Below are positions 14,615 to 22,539 of a DNA stretch of 22,539 nucleotides, piece after piece (position 1 is the first letter of the stretch; every line of letters begins with the position of its first letter). The notes under the pieces are model-generated. The model was not told the origin of the DNA and searched no databases. It saw only the letters and a program-made list of their open reading frames with translations. The translations under genes were made by a program, and so were the position numbers. The DNA is from an uncultured Bacteroidota bacterium (GTDB lineage Bacteria > Bacteroidota > Bacteroidia > Chitinophagales > Saprospiraceae): NCBI GenBank assembly GCA_937876435.1, contig CALEIL010000040.1:1-22539 (forward strand), in the 5' to 3' direction.

Positions 14615-16483
14615 ATGAATCAATTGATCCTGGTATTATCAATTTTAATACAATTGACAACATTATCTCATGGTCAACGGACATGTGGTTCGGAGTTAGA
14701 CTGGGAGGAAATGAAAAGAGAAAATCCTCAGCGATATCAAAGATTTATGGATTTGGAAGAATTTACTAAAAGATATATTAAGCAAAAACAATCATTGATC
14801 CGGTCGCACGGAGGACTTCATATCACCATTCCAGTAGTCGTTCATATATTACATAATGGAGAACCTATTGGAACCGGCCTGAATATCAGTATGACACAGA
14901 TACAATCTCAAATTGATGTGCTTAATGAAGATTTTAGAAGACAAAATGCAGATGCAAATAATACTCCTAACGAATTTATAGGGGTGGCAGCAGATGTTGG
15001 AATTGAATTTAGATTAGCTTGTATTAATCCGGATGGAAATCCTACAAATGGAGTGATTAGAAAATATTCTACAGCAACTACATGGCAAGCTCTGTCTGAC
15101 GGTATTAAGTTTGAACCATTTGGATCTCAAGCATGGCCCGCGGATCAATATCTTAATATTTGGGTAGGAAATAGAATTGAATTTAATGGTGAGGAAATAG
15201 CTGGATATGCCCAATATCCTGCTGATTTGATTTCAAGTCCTGAAACCGATGGAGTTGTAGTACGTACTGTGTCTTTTGGGCGAACTGGGAATGTCCAGGT
15301 TCCTTTTGACAAAGGTCGAACCGCCACTCATGAAGTGGGACATTGGTTGAACCTCATTCATATTAATGGAGACTATGATTTTTGCTCCATTAATGATCCT
15401 CAGTATACAGATAGAGTAGCCGATACACCAGAGCAGCTAGATCAATATTTTGGATGCCCAACGCATCCACAGACTTCATGTAGTAGTCATGATATGTTTA
15501 TGAACTATATGGATTTCACGGATGACGATTGTATGAATATTTTTACTGAAGGCCAGGCAGACCGGATGTTAGCTCTTTTTGAGCCTAATGGTATCCGGGA
15601 AAGTTTTAACGATTGCACCCTAATGGTCGATGTTTGTGAAAATCCACCGAACATCACAGGATCCGATATTATTTGCCAAGGATCAGGATATAATCTTACC
15701 CTCAATGAAGTTCCGACAGGTAATACTGTGGAGTGGGAGACTATTCCAGCAGGCTTATTTTCAACTTCCTCTGGAACTGGTACCGTTGCTTCTCTGAGTG
15801 CTAATAGCAGTTATACAAGTGGTTCTGGTCAGATAAGATTTACCATAGAGAATACTTGTGGACATACGGCTTTATATTCAAAAGATATCCAGGTCGGACC
15901 ACCCCATTCTGATGATATCAATATTATCCAGATTGGACAATTCTATCCCGGTGGAACGGAGATCTGTGCCGATCAATCCAATAATGCCATCGCCTTATGG
16001 GATGGAGAAGGTGCTATTACAGAATACAGCTGGTACACAGGTAACTGGTCCATCCAAAACTACCCATTATATCCCGACTATACCGATCCGATGCAAAGTG
16101 TACTCATTTCAGCATTTACAACTCCATATGACGATCCGGTAGGTATTCAGGTAAGAGCCAAAAACACCTGTGGCTGGGGCACCTATGGTGAGCCAGTGAT
16201 ATTGGATGCCATCGACTGCTCAGGTTACCGCATAGTTCTTTCACCTAATCCAGCCTCTACCGAAGTGACTGTGAGCATAAAGGATGAAAAAGGAATAGCT
16301 CCTCAGAATATCGAAGCCCATTATGAGGTCAACATAGTAAATACCGAAGGCAAGTTGGCCTACCATTCCACGAAAACCGCTCACAAATTTTCCATCTCCT
16401 TAGCAGGTTTGGAACCTGGTATATACATCGTCCGTGTTTCTGAGGTCAATAAGGTGTACAGTGGAATATTGAGAGTAGAATAG
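14615..16483 (+). CDS. Secreted M43-family zinc metalloprotease with T9SS sorting domain
   Basis: This encodes 622 residues. Signal peptide (1-20), propeptide, then an M43 (pappalysin/cytophagalysin-like) catalytic domain from about 68: IPVVVHILH, then the zinc site HEVGHWLNLIH (His239, Glu240, His243, His249). The GYAQYPADL region and Met-turn MNYMD (Met299) are also in place. Paired Cys around 257-334 match the usual disulfides. Residues about 345-535 form Ig/PKD-like beta domains. Residues 538-622 are a T9SS type A sorting domain (VLSPNPASTEVTVSIKD, LEPGIYIVRV). All catalytic residues are intact, so this should be an active extracellular or surface-bound protease exported by the T9SS. The short spacing from the upstream lipoprotein gene suggests an operon. 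Confidence 0.94.
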   Translation: MNQLILVLSILIQLTTLSHGQRTCGSELDWEEMKRENPQRYQRFMDLEEFTKRYIKQKQSLIRSHGGLHITIPVVVHILHNGEPIGTGLNISMTQIQSQIDVLNEDFRRQNADANNTPNEFIGVAADVGIEFRLACINPDGNPTNGVIRKYSTATTWQALSDGIKFEPFGSQAWPADQYLNIWVGNRIEFNGEEIAGYAQYPADLISSPETDGVVVRTVSFGRTGNVQVPFDKGRTATHEVGHWLNLIHINGDYDFCSINDPQYTDRVADTPEQLDQYFGCPTHPQTSCSSHDMFMNYMDFTDDDCMNIFTEGQADRMLALFEPNGIRESFNDCTLMVDVCENPPNITGSDIICQGSGYNLTLNEVPTGNTVEWETIPAGLFSTSSGTGTVASLSANSSYTSGSGQIRFTIENTCGHTALYSKDIQVGPPHSDDINIIQIGQFYPGGTEICADQSNNAIALWDGEGAITEYSWYTGNWSIQNYPLYPDYTDPMQSVLISAFTTPYDDPVGIQVRAKNTCGWGTYGEPVILDAIDCSGYRIVLSPNPASTEVTVSIKDEKGIAPQNIEAHYEVNIVNTEGKLAYHSTKTAHKFSISLAGLEPGIYIVRVSEVNKVYSGILRVE

Positions 16484-16774
16484 TTGAATACAATTATGTT
16501 TTTATAGACACTATATATTATAAAATCTAAAGATTTCAGGCATCTCCAAATTTCAAAATTTCAGTCGATCGAATATATTCCTTGGAAAGTTGTTCCCAGC
16601 AGAGCTTAGCTTCGATAAAAACTAAAGTATGAGTACTGCTATTTTGTAAAAATTTGGTTTTCCACATTTTTTTGGTCTTTAGGTAGAGAGACTGTCAAGC
16701 TATTTCATGAGCGGTCAATACATTTAACTTCAAAAGACCAACAGTTAACAGCACCTCCCCGCTCAACTCACAAC
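16484..16774. other. Spacer between convergent genes
   Basis: About 290 AT-rich bases separate the metalloprotease from the minus-strand export operon. There is no open frame of note and no clear GC-rich hairpin with a T tract for either direction. Confidence 0.5.
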
Positions 16775-18016
16775 TCACCCCGGATTCTCCTGCTGTACCT
16801 TGACTTGCATAGTAGTATCCAGACCCGATAATATCTCTGTGTTCAATCCGTCGGAAATACCGGTTTCGATCTGCTTTCGGTCATAATCATCACCATTTTT
16901 TACTTCTACGTATTTATTATCGCCTTCATAGATAATATCTCTTTCCTTGATGGCCAGGACGCTGTCCTTTTTATGAATGATGATGTCCCCGTTGGCGCTG
17001 TAACCCGCTCTCAAAAACCGTTCCCCGGTTTGTCTTACTGCCGCTCTTACCTCAAATTTTACAGTACCTTCCTCCTTGATCCCTTTGGGTGAAATGTATT
17101 CCAGTATAGCCTCATACTCCACGTCCGGAATGGCCCCGATCTTGAGCAATATCGGCATTCCGACGTCGATCGATCCGACGTCCGCTTCATCGACTTTTCC
17201 TTCAAAAATCAAAGTTTCCATGTCCGCAATGGTGGCAATCGTTGTCCCTTCATTGAAGTTATTGCGCTCGATCACCGAGGCACCTTCCTCCAGTGGCACG
17301 TCCAGTACCATTCCCGATACGGTTGAATTCACCTCATTCGCCACCTGTTTTGAATTTTGATCGACTCCTTCCCGCAGCAACCGGAGATTGGACACTGCAC
17401 TGTTCAGTTCCTGCTGGGCAATATCCACCTGGGTTTCGAATTGAGAAAGATTGTTGCTCGACGTAATCTTAGCATTTTCGAATGTATTTCGCCGTAATTC
17501 CAGGTCCAACTTATACTGATTATATTGTTGTTCGGAGATCACACCTGCTTCAAAGAGCTGCCGTTGCCGGGCTTCTTCTGTTTGGGCATTCTCAAAATTA
17601 GCTTTGGCCGTTTGGACATCCAGATTTTGGGTGTGAATATTTCGTTGTCTTTCCAGCTCCCTCTGAGCATCCTGTAGCCGCAACCGCGCCAATTCTACCT
17701 GGGACTGGGCCTGGTTGATATTGACCTGGCTGGGAACCAACTGTATTCGGGCGATGATGGTCCCTTTGGTGATGGTATCTCCCGCCATCACGAACAATTC
17801 ATCCACTACACCAGAAACCTGTGGCTTGATATTGATTTCCTGACGGGGAATAATAGTACCGGTGGCCACCACCTTCCGGGATATGTCTACATATTCCGGT
17901 TTGTCCAGCGATGTATTGAGCGCAGTTCCCTTATTCTGGTTGATAAAGTAAAATACCAACCCTGCTGTGAGTATAACCACGACGACGATCGTACTAATAA
18001 AACATCCTTTCTTCAT
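16775..18016 (-). CDS. Periplasmic adaptor (MacA/HlyD-like) of ABC exporter
   Basis: This encodes 413 residues. An N-terminal membrane anchor (IVVVVILTAGLVFYFI) is followed by a lipoyl-like half (INIKPQVSGVVDELFVMAGD), a long alpha-hairpin coiled coil (about 90-215, rich in Gln, Glu and Arg), then the second lipoyl half (SGMVLDVPLEEGASV). The beta-barrel segment has VGMPILLKIGAIPDVEYEAI. This is the membrane-fusion protein architecture that links an inner-membrane ABC transporter to an outer-membrane TolC channel. It is the last gene of the minus-strand operon, 14 bases after the second permease. No TolC gene follows within the window. Likely exported cargo (drugs, lipids, peptides) is unknown. 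Confidence 0.92.
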   Translation of the reverse strand: MKKGCFISTIVVVVILTAGLVFYFINQNKGTALNTSLDKPEYVDISRKVVATGTIIPRQEINIKPQVSGVVDELFVMAGDTITKGTIIARIQLVPSQVNINQAQSQVELARLRLQDAQRELERQRNIHTQNLDVQTAKANFENAQTEEARQRQLFEAGVISEQQYNQYKLDLELRRNTFENAKITSSNNLSQFETQVDIAQQELNSAVSNLRLLREGVDQNSKQVANEVNSTVSGMVLDVPLEEGASVIERNNFNEGTTIATIADMETLIFEGKVDEADVGSIDVGMPILLKIGAIPDVEYEAILEYISPKGIKEEGTVKFEVRAAVRQTGERFLRAGYSANGDIIIHKKDSVLAIKERDIIYEGDNKYVEVKNGDDYDRKQIETGISDGLNTEILSGLDTTMQVKVQQENPG

Positions 18017-18030
18017 TGAATTATTTGATT

Positions 18031-19284
18031 TTATTCATCTTTTAAAGCTAATACCGGATTCACGCGTGCGGCCATAGTGGCCGGGATCAAACCAGCAAGC
18101 GCACCGGAAATAATCAGTATGACCAAAGATCCCACGGCTACCGTCAATCTTACCTCCGGATTGTAAAACATTTCTGCTTCTATCTGTGCTGCTTCCATCA
18201 CTGCGTCCAACCCCCCGATCACCAACACGCCTGCGAGTAGGCCAAAGTACCCGGAAACCACGGTAATAAATACAGACTCGGTCAGGATACTTCGGATAAT
18301 TTTCCCCGGAGTGGCTCCGAGCGCCTTTCGAATTCCTATTTCTTTGGTTCGTTCCTTGACCGTGATGATCATGATATTGCTCACCCCTACTACTCCGGCG
18401 ATCAAAGTCCCGATCCCCACCAGCCACAAAAACAACCCGATACCAGTAAAAAGTCCGTTTATTTTATCAAATTGTTCTTCCAGATTGAAGCCACCAATCC
18501 CCCTGGGATCGTTCGGCGCCACGTGATGACGGCTTTTCAATATCGTATTTACTTCATCTTCGATGTCACTGACCTTGTAACCGGTCCGGGCAGAGACGGC
18601 AAAGAAATGTATGAGTCCACCTGTCCCAAAAGCCCGGTGCATCGTGGTCAGAGGGATCACTACCGTTTCCATTGAATCTTCATTCCAGGGCTTGATAAGA
18701 TCCGGTCCAAAGATCCCTACCACCTTAAATTCAACCCCATTGGCTGTGACGTATTGTCCGATGGATTCCTGCCATTTGCCTGCTCCAAACAAAACCTCAG
18801 CGACTCGTTTACCGAGCACGACCACTTTCCGGGATTCCTCGACATCGGAGGGTTGCAGATATCTTCCCCGATAAATCCGGTACCCTTCTACTGAAACCAT
18901 ATCAGGCAATTCTCCCCTGATTTCATAGGCCTCCGCTATGTTCCCTTTTGTGATCGTCCCTGAGATCGAGGTACGGGGAGCTATATAATCTATCCCCTCC
19001 ACGTTTTCGAGCAAATAATCTACGTCATCCATATTGAGCCTTGGAAACCGCCCTGGTTGAAATCCCTGATAAGGTAGAGAAGTGCCACTGGTCCATACGT
19101 ACATGACATTTTTGGCCTGGCTTCCAAAATTACTAAAGACAGCATTTTGCATACCGGAACCCATACCCAACATAAAAATCAACATAAATATCCCCCAGAA
19201 CACGCCCAGAGCTGTGAGTGCTGTTCGCAGTTTGTGCTTCTTCAGCGATTCAAATATTTCCTGCCATGTATCTCTGTCAAACAT
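18031..19284 (-). CDS. MacB/FtsX-type ABC permease, second copy
   Basis: This encodes 417 residues with the MacB-permease layout: one N-terminal transmembrane helix in KLRTALTALGVFWGIFMLIF, a large periplasmic domain (about 50-280), then three C-terminal helices. The cytoplasmic coupling helix is VKERTKEIGIRKALGATPGK, and the end is AARVNPVLALKDE. No ATPase domain is fused, unlike MacB proper. It is paralogous to the permease immediately upstream (shared N-terminal helix, coupling helix and C-terminal motif), so the two probably form a heterodimer driven by the single ATPase of the operon. The spacing to the previous permease is 21 bases. Confidence 0.93.
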   Translation of the reverse strand: MFDRDTWQEIFESLKKHKLRTALTALGVFWGIFMLIFMLGMGSGMQNAVFSNFGSQAKNVMYVWTSGTSLPYQGFQPGRFPRLNMDDVDYLLENVEGIDYIAPRTSISGTITKGNIAEAYEIRGELPDMVSVEGYRIYRGRYLQPSDVEESRKVVVLGKRVAEVLFGAGKWQESIGQYVTANGVEFKVVGIFGPDLIKPWNEDSMETVVIPLTTMHRAFGTGGLIHFFAVSARTGYKVSDIEDEVNTILKSRHHVAPNDPRGIGGFNLEEQFDKINGLFTGIGLFLWLVGIGTLIAGVVGVSNIMIITVKERTKEIGIRKALGATPGKIIRSILTESVFITVVSGYFGLLAGVLVIGGLDAVMEAAQIEAEMFYNPEVRLTVAVGSLVILIISGALAGLIPATMAARVNPVLALKDE

Positions 19285-19305
19285 CCTGTTCGTTGTAAAT
19301 TATTA

Positions 19306-20535
19306 TTATTCTGATCGCATAGCTTCTATGGGATTGATTCTCGCTGCCTGACGCGCCGGAATTAACCCTGCCAGAGTCCCGGCAATCACCAGGATCAAAA
19401 CGGCCGAAATCCCGACCCACAAGTTAATCTGCGGACTCCTGAAAAACTCCGATTCGATTCCACTGATCGCATATAATATCAGCGTTCCAAAAAACAAACC
19501 GACATATCCGGCAATCGAGGTAATAAATATGGATTCTGAAAGCACCATCGAAATGATGGACCGGGGAGTGGCTCCCAATGCTTTGCGCACTCCTATTTCT
19601 TTGGTTCGGTCTTTGACGATGATCAACATGATATTGCTGACTCCCACGATTCCCGCCAGGATACTCCCGATCCCCACGAACCACAGAAATGCATTGATTC
19701 CACGAAAGAGGTTCATGAAATTTTTGTAGTCTTCGTATCGGTTTCGGATGTTAATAGCCCTGGTATCCATCGGATCAAACTGATGATTGGAGGCCAGGAT
19801 TTCCTTGATTCCCTGTTCCAGTTCCACCACCTCGCTTTCGCTCATGTCGCCCGTCACCATTCCCAGATTGCTGATATTTTCATTGCCCTGATAAACGACC
19901 TGTCCCACGCTCAGTGGAATAAATATCTCCCTCTGGGCCTGATCACTTTCTTCATGTGAAACCCCAATGACCGTATATACCGTGGAACCCAATACGATTT
20001 CCTTACCTATAGGATCTTCATTCCCAAATACATCCTGCCGGACTTTTTCTCCGATGACGGCCACTTTTTTGATCTCATCCTGATCGCGTTGGTTGAGAAA
20101 TCGGCCCTGGGTAATATTTGATTTTTCAATGTACTTCATATCGGGATGAACCGCCCTGACTGAAAATCCGAGGCTCTTATCTTTGTATTTGAGTATCAGG
20201 TTGTTGTTCAGATAAATCCGGGCAGCGATATGCGGAAGTTCCGGAAATTGTCCGGCTATCTGATCGAAGTCATCGTTGGTGAACGTAATTCTTCGGTTTT
20301 GGGGTAGTCCGTTAAATTCCATCGATGTCCAGCCACTCGATACCCAGACGCTGTTGATGGCGTCGGACCTGAAGTTATGAGCGATTCCATTCTGAAGACC
20401 TTTTCCCGCACCCAATAAGATAACCAGCATAAATATCCCCCAGAAAACACCGAGGGCAGTCAGCGCAGTCCTGAGCTTGTGCTTGCTGATCGAGATAAAA
20501 ATCTCATTCCATTTCTCTATATCGATCCACTTCAT
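19306..20535 (-). CDS. MacB/FtsX-type ABC permease, first copy
   Basis: This encodes 409 residues with the same plan as its neighbour: N-terminal helix KLRTALTALGVFWGIFMLVI, MacB-like periplasmic core, three C-terminal helices, coupling segment VKDRTKEIGVRKALGATPRS and terminal AARINPIEAMRSE. The ATG overlaps the ATPase stop by four bases (20532-20535), so the two are translationally coupled. Divergence from the second permease is greatest in the periplasmic domain, which may distinguish their contacts with adaptor or cargo (inference). Confidence 0.93.
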   Translation of the reverse strand: MKWIDIEKWNEIFISISKHKLRTALTALGVFWGIFMLVILLGAGKGLQNGIAHNFRSDAINSVWVSSGWTSMEFNGLPQNRRITFTNDDFDQIAGQFPELPHIAARIYLNNNLILKYKDKSLGFSVRAVHPDMKYIEKSNITQGRFLNQRDQDEIKKVAVIGEKVRQDVFGNEDPIGKEIVLGSTVYTVIGVSHEESDQAQREIFIPLSVGQVVYQGNENISNLGMVTGDMSESEVVELEQGIKEILASNHQFDPMDTRAINIRNRYEDYKNFMNLFRGINAFLWFVGIGSILAGIVGVSNIMLIIVKDRTKEIGVRKALGATPRSIISMVLSESIFITSIAGYVGLFFGTLILYAISGIESEFFRSPQINLWVGISAVLILVIAGTLAGLIPARQAARINPIEAMRSE

Positions 20536-21206
20536 ATCGGATGAGGTGAAAGGATGAGGCCGTCTTGAATTTCTATAATCCTTCTGGTCATGTCAGCTAT
20601 ATCCTGCTCGTGCGTCACGATCAGTACGGTCTTCCCCTGCCGGTTGATTTCTTTAAATAGTTCCATAACCTCGTGGGAAGTTTTAGAATCAAGAGCCCCG
20701 GTGGGTTCATCTGCCAGAAGGACTTTGGGTTCGGTGACCAGGGATCTTGCAATAGCTACTCTCTGCTGCTGCCCTCCCGATAATTGGGTGGGTAAATGCT
20801 CAGACCAATCTTTCAGTCCCACCATTTCCAGATATTGCATGGCCTTGGCATTCCGGGTTTTCCGGTCAATATTGCGATAATATAACGGCAGCGAAACATT
20901 CTCCACTGCGGTTTTGAAATTGAGTAAATTGAAGGATTGAAACACAAAGCCGATAAATTGGTTCCGATAATACGCTGCCTGTCTTTCAGACAGATTTTTC
21001 ATCAACTGTCCCGACAGATAATACTCGCCGGAATCGTACTCATCCAGGATTCCGAGTATATTAAGTAAAGTCGATTTTCCCGATCCTGAAGACCCCATAA
21101 TAGAGGCAAATTCTCCCTCTTCAATGTCCAGGTTGATCCCTTTCAACACCTCCAGACTGGTAAATTCTGTCTTGTAGGATTTGCGTATATCTCGCAGTTT
21201 TATCAT
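20532..21206 (-). CDS. ABC transporter ATP-binding protein (MacB/LolD-like)
   Basis: This encodes 224 residues, a single nucleotide-binding domain. All catalytic motifs are present: Walker A GSSGSGKST (38-46), Q-loop Gln90 in FVFQSFNLL, signature LSGGQQQR (142-149), Walker B VLLADEPTGALD (162-173) and switch His199 in IVTHEQD. The type matches the MacB/LolD group that powers mechanotransmission rather than direct translocation. It is the first gene of the four-gene operon (ATPase, permease, permease, adaptor). The 107-base upstream spacer to the sugar-kinase gene contains repeated GTGTC/GACAC half-sites. Confidence 0.96.
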   Translation of the reverse strand: MIKLRDIRKSYKTEFTSLEVLKGINLDIEEGEFASIMGSSGSGKSTLLNILGILDEYDSGEYYLSGQLMKNLSERQAAYYRNQFIGFVFQSFNLLNFKTAVENVSLPLYYRNIDRKTRNAKAMQYLEMVGLKDWSEHLPTQLSGGQQQRVAIARSLVTEPKVLLADEPTGALDSKTSHEVMELFKEINRQGKTVLIVTHEQDIADMTRRIIEIQDGLILSPHPI

Positions 21207-21220
21207 TTGATCGATTTCTG

Positions 21221-21264
21221 GTGTCTTCGTTTGACACGAATATGTGTCCTTGTTTCACATGAAA
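21221..21264. promoter_or_regulatory. Inverted-repeat cluster before the export operon
   Basis: GTGTC (21221), GACAC (21233) and GTGTC (21244) alternate with roughly one-turn spacing; GACAC(GAATAT)GTGTC spans 21233-21248. TTTCA-CA-TGAAA is at 21253-21264. All lie within 60 bases upstream of the ATPase start. This could be a repressor site, or chance. Confidence 0.3.
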
Positions 21265-21313
21265 TGGTAAAAGTTCGTCCAGACTCTGTCTTTTATCGAC
21301 AGAAAATATTAAT

Positions 21314-22210
21314 TCACACCTGATCTGCAAAGTACGACCGGATTTCTCCATCGTATTCCGGGATTGCTCCGGATCTGGACGCCACGTAACCACCCAGTCT
21401 GTTTCCATCCTGCAGTGCTTCCTCTACTTCTTTGCCCCTTAACCAGCTTTGTAAAAATCCGGCACTAAATGCATCGCCCGCTCCTATCGTATCCTCCGTG
21501 TCTACAGGAATAGATTCCTTGCTGTAGAATCGGTCCTGGTACCAGGCCCGCGATCCTTCCTTGCCCCAGGTATAGACTACGAGCTCTATTTCAAAATCCT
21601 GATGAAGTTTTTCGGCAAAAACCCGGGGAGCCAATGATTGATCGTACAGTAAATCCGAAACGAGCCCGATTTCATGTTCGTTGAACTTTGCGATATTGGC
21701 GTACAGGAGAGAGTCTTTTATGACCTGAGAGTCGTAATAATTCTGACGGAGATTACAATCAAAATATTTCCATTTTGCCTGCAACTGGTCAAACAGCGAC
21801 CCATAGAATGCCTTGTTGTGAGCACTCCTTTGAGCCAGAGATCCAAAAGCCACCACATCCCAATCCTGCTCATTCAATTCTCCAAAATCGACCCGCAGAT
21901 AATCCCAGGCAACGTCCTCCACGATGTCATACTGCGGCTCGTTCTCCCGGAAACTTACCCTTACGGTCCCGGTTGATTTTTCATCATTCCGATCGATCCA
22001 GTCCGTATTAACCTTTAATTGTTCCGCTTCCCGGATGATTTGGTCACCGAGAGCGTCCTGCCCGACAGCCGATAATATGCTGCTGCGGTTTCCCAGCATT
22101 GACATATGAGCTGCTACATTAAAAGGTGCGCCTCCCAATTTGTATTCATCTCCGATCACGTCAAAAAGAACCTCCCCAACGGCCAGGACATTGTATTTCT
22201 TCAATTTCAT
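21314..22210 (-). CDS. PfkB-family carbohydrate kinase, probable fructokinase
   Basis: This encodes 298 residues from MKLKKYNVLAVGEVLFDVIG. PfkB signatures are clear: the N-terminal sugar-binding region KLGGAPFNVAAHMSMLG (about 24-40) and the C-terminal DTIGAGDAFSAGFL, with catalytic Asp246 and the GAGD anion hole. The lack of a lid typical of ribokinase dimers cannot be judged here. The GGAPFNVA form is usual in fructokinases of Bacteroidota; related adenosine or 2-keto-3-deoxygluconate kinases are alternatives. An ATG at 22231 would add seven residues; 22210 begins the conserved fold. It lies 107 bases upstream of the ABC operon on the same strand and may or may not be co-transcribed. Confidence 0.9.
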   Translation of the reverse strand: MKLKKYNVLAVGEVLFDVIGDEYKLGGAPFNVAAHMSMLGNRSSILSAVGQDALGDQIIREAEQLKVNTDWIDRNDEKSTGTVRVSFRENEPQYDIVEDVAWDYLRVDFGELNEQDWDVVAFGSLAQRSAHNKAFYGSLFDQLQAKWKYFDCNLRQNYYDSQVIKDSLLYANIAKFNEHEIGLVSDLLYDQSLAPRVFAEKLHQDFEIELVVYTWGKEGSRAWYQDRFYSKESIPVDTEDTIGAGDAFSAGFLQSWLRGKEVEEALQDGNRLGGYVASRSGAIPEYDGEIRSYFADQV

Positions 22211-22539
22211 AAGTTTTATCGCGTTCTGCAAATAGTAAAAATACGAAATCCAACGACATTCTCAAGGATGCTTTGTGCAATATGCCCTTAACTCCTGAAC
22301 CCCACTGCCGGGTCCCTTTGCCAGAGCTTCGGTGACCGTCCCAATCCTGGTCGATAACAGGCCAGGGAAACATCCAGATACTCATCCCCGAAAATACTAA
22401 CAATAGAGATTTAACAGATGAATGAATAATGCTCAAAAGATCCCGAATGAAATTAAAATTTTTGTCTTGACGGAGTACGGGTACTCCGTCAGGATAAAGA
22501 TTTAAGAAACATTCGAGGATATTTTGAGTCAGATCAAGG
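22211..22539. other. Gene-free window end
   Basis: There is no credible coding frame on either strand outside the kinase. Besides the palindrome at 22468-22491 nothing stands out. The promoter of the kinase should lie here on the minus strand, but I see no TAnnTTTG match close to the start. Confidence 0.5.
22468..22491. repeat. 24-bp perfect palindromic repeat
   Basis: TGACGGAGTAC, central GG, then GTACTCCGTCA form an 11-bp perfect inverted repeat. It has the same length and layout as the element at 8467-8490. No T tract follows on either strand, so it reads as a small REP-type repeat rather than a terminator. Confidence 0.75.

Overview
The window looks like a chromosomal segment of a free-living member of the Bacteroidota. 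Two secreted proteins end in type IX secretion (T9SS) sorting domains. There is a PorX regulator (receiver plus PglZ domain), which is specific to T9SS-bearing Bacteroidota. Lipoproteins with late lipoboxes are common, promoter candidates fit the TAnnTTTG type, and Shine-Dalgarno sequences are essentially absent. I cannot name the genus; Saprospiria or Cytophagia-like lineages fit best.

Layout. 1-250: a tandem pair of tRNA-Asp genes, the first broken and the second intact, with a strong terminator. 257-3190: an accessory strip with a GIY-YIG protein and a toxin-antitoxin graveyard. The graveyard holds a nucleotidyltransferase remnant, XRE remnants, a vapBC with truncated toxin, one intact vapBC (1649-2264), and an HTH/PIN pair with internal stops. 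3190-3350: REP-like hairpins. 3530-6238: a large T9SS-exported protein whose signal peptide is cut off from the body by an in-frame TGA. 6330-8397: three lipoprotein genes, two of them CxxC paralogues flanking a beta-propeller. 8457-9668 (minus): an HD-domain phosphohydrolase. 9669-9999: a promoter candidate and heptanucleotide arrays running up to the porX start codon. 10000-12503: porX and a propeller lipoprotein. 12504-13195: repeat-rich, gene-free DNA. 13196-16483: an outer-membrane barrel protein, a small Cys-rich lipoprotein and a secreted M43 metalloprotease. 16775-21206 (minus): a MacAB-like export operon (ATPase, two permeases, adaptor). 21314-22210 (minus): a PfkB sugar kinase. 22211-22539: a palindromic repeat but no gene.

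How the parts relate. PorX and two T9SS cargo proteins lie in the same 13 kb, so the window contains both T9SS control and T9SS cargo, but no T9SS machinery gene apart from porX. The minus-strand operon encodes an inner-membrane ABC complex and its periplasmic adaptor; a TolC partner is not in the window. The first 3.3 kb is a decaying accessory region beside a tRNA. The most unusual structural signals are the seven-base tandem repeats ending two bases before porX, the disrupted tRNA-Asp copy, and the internal stop codons in otherwise well-preserved genes.
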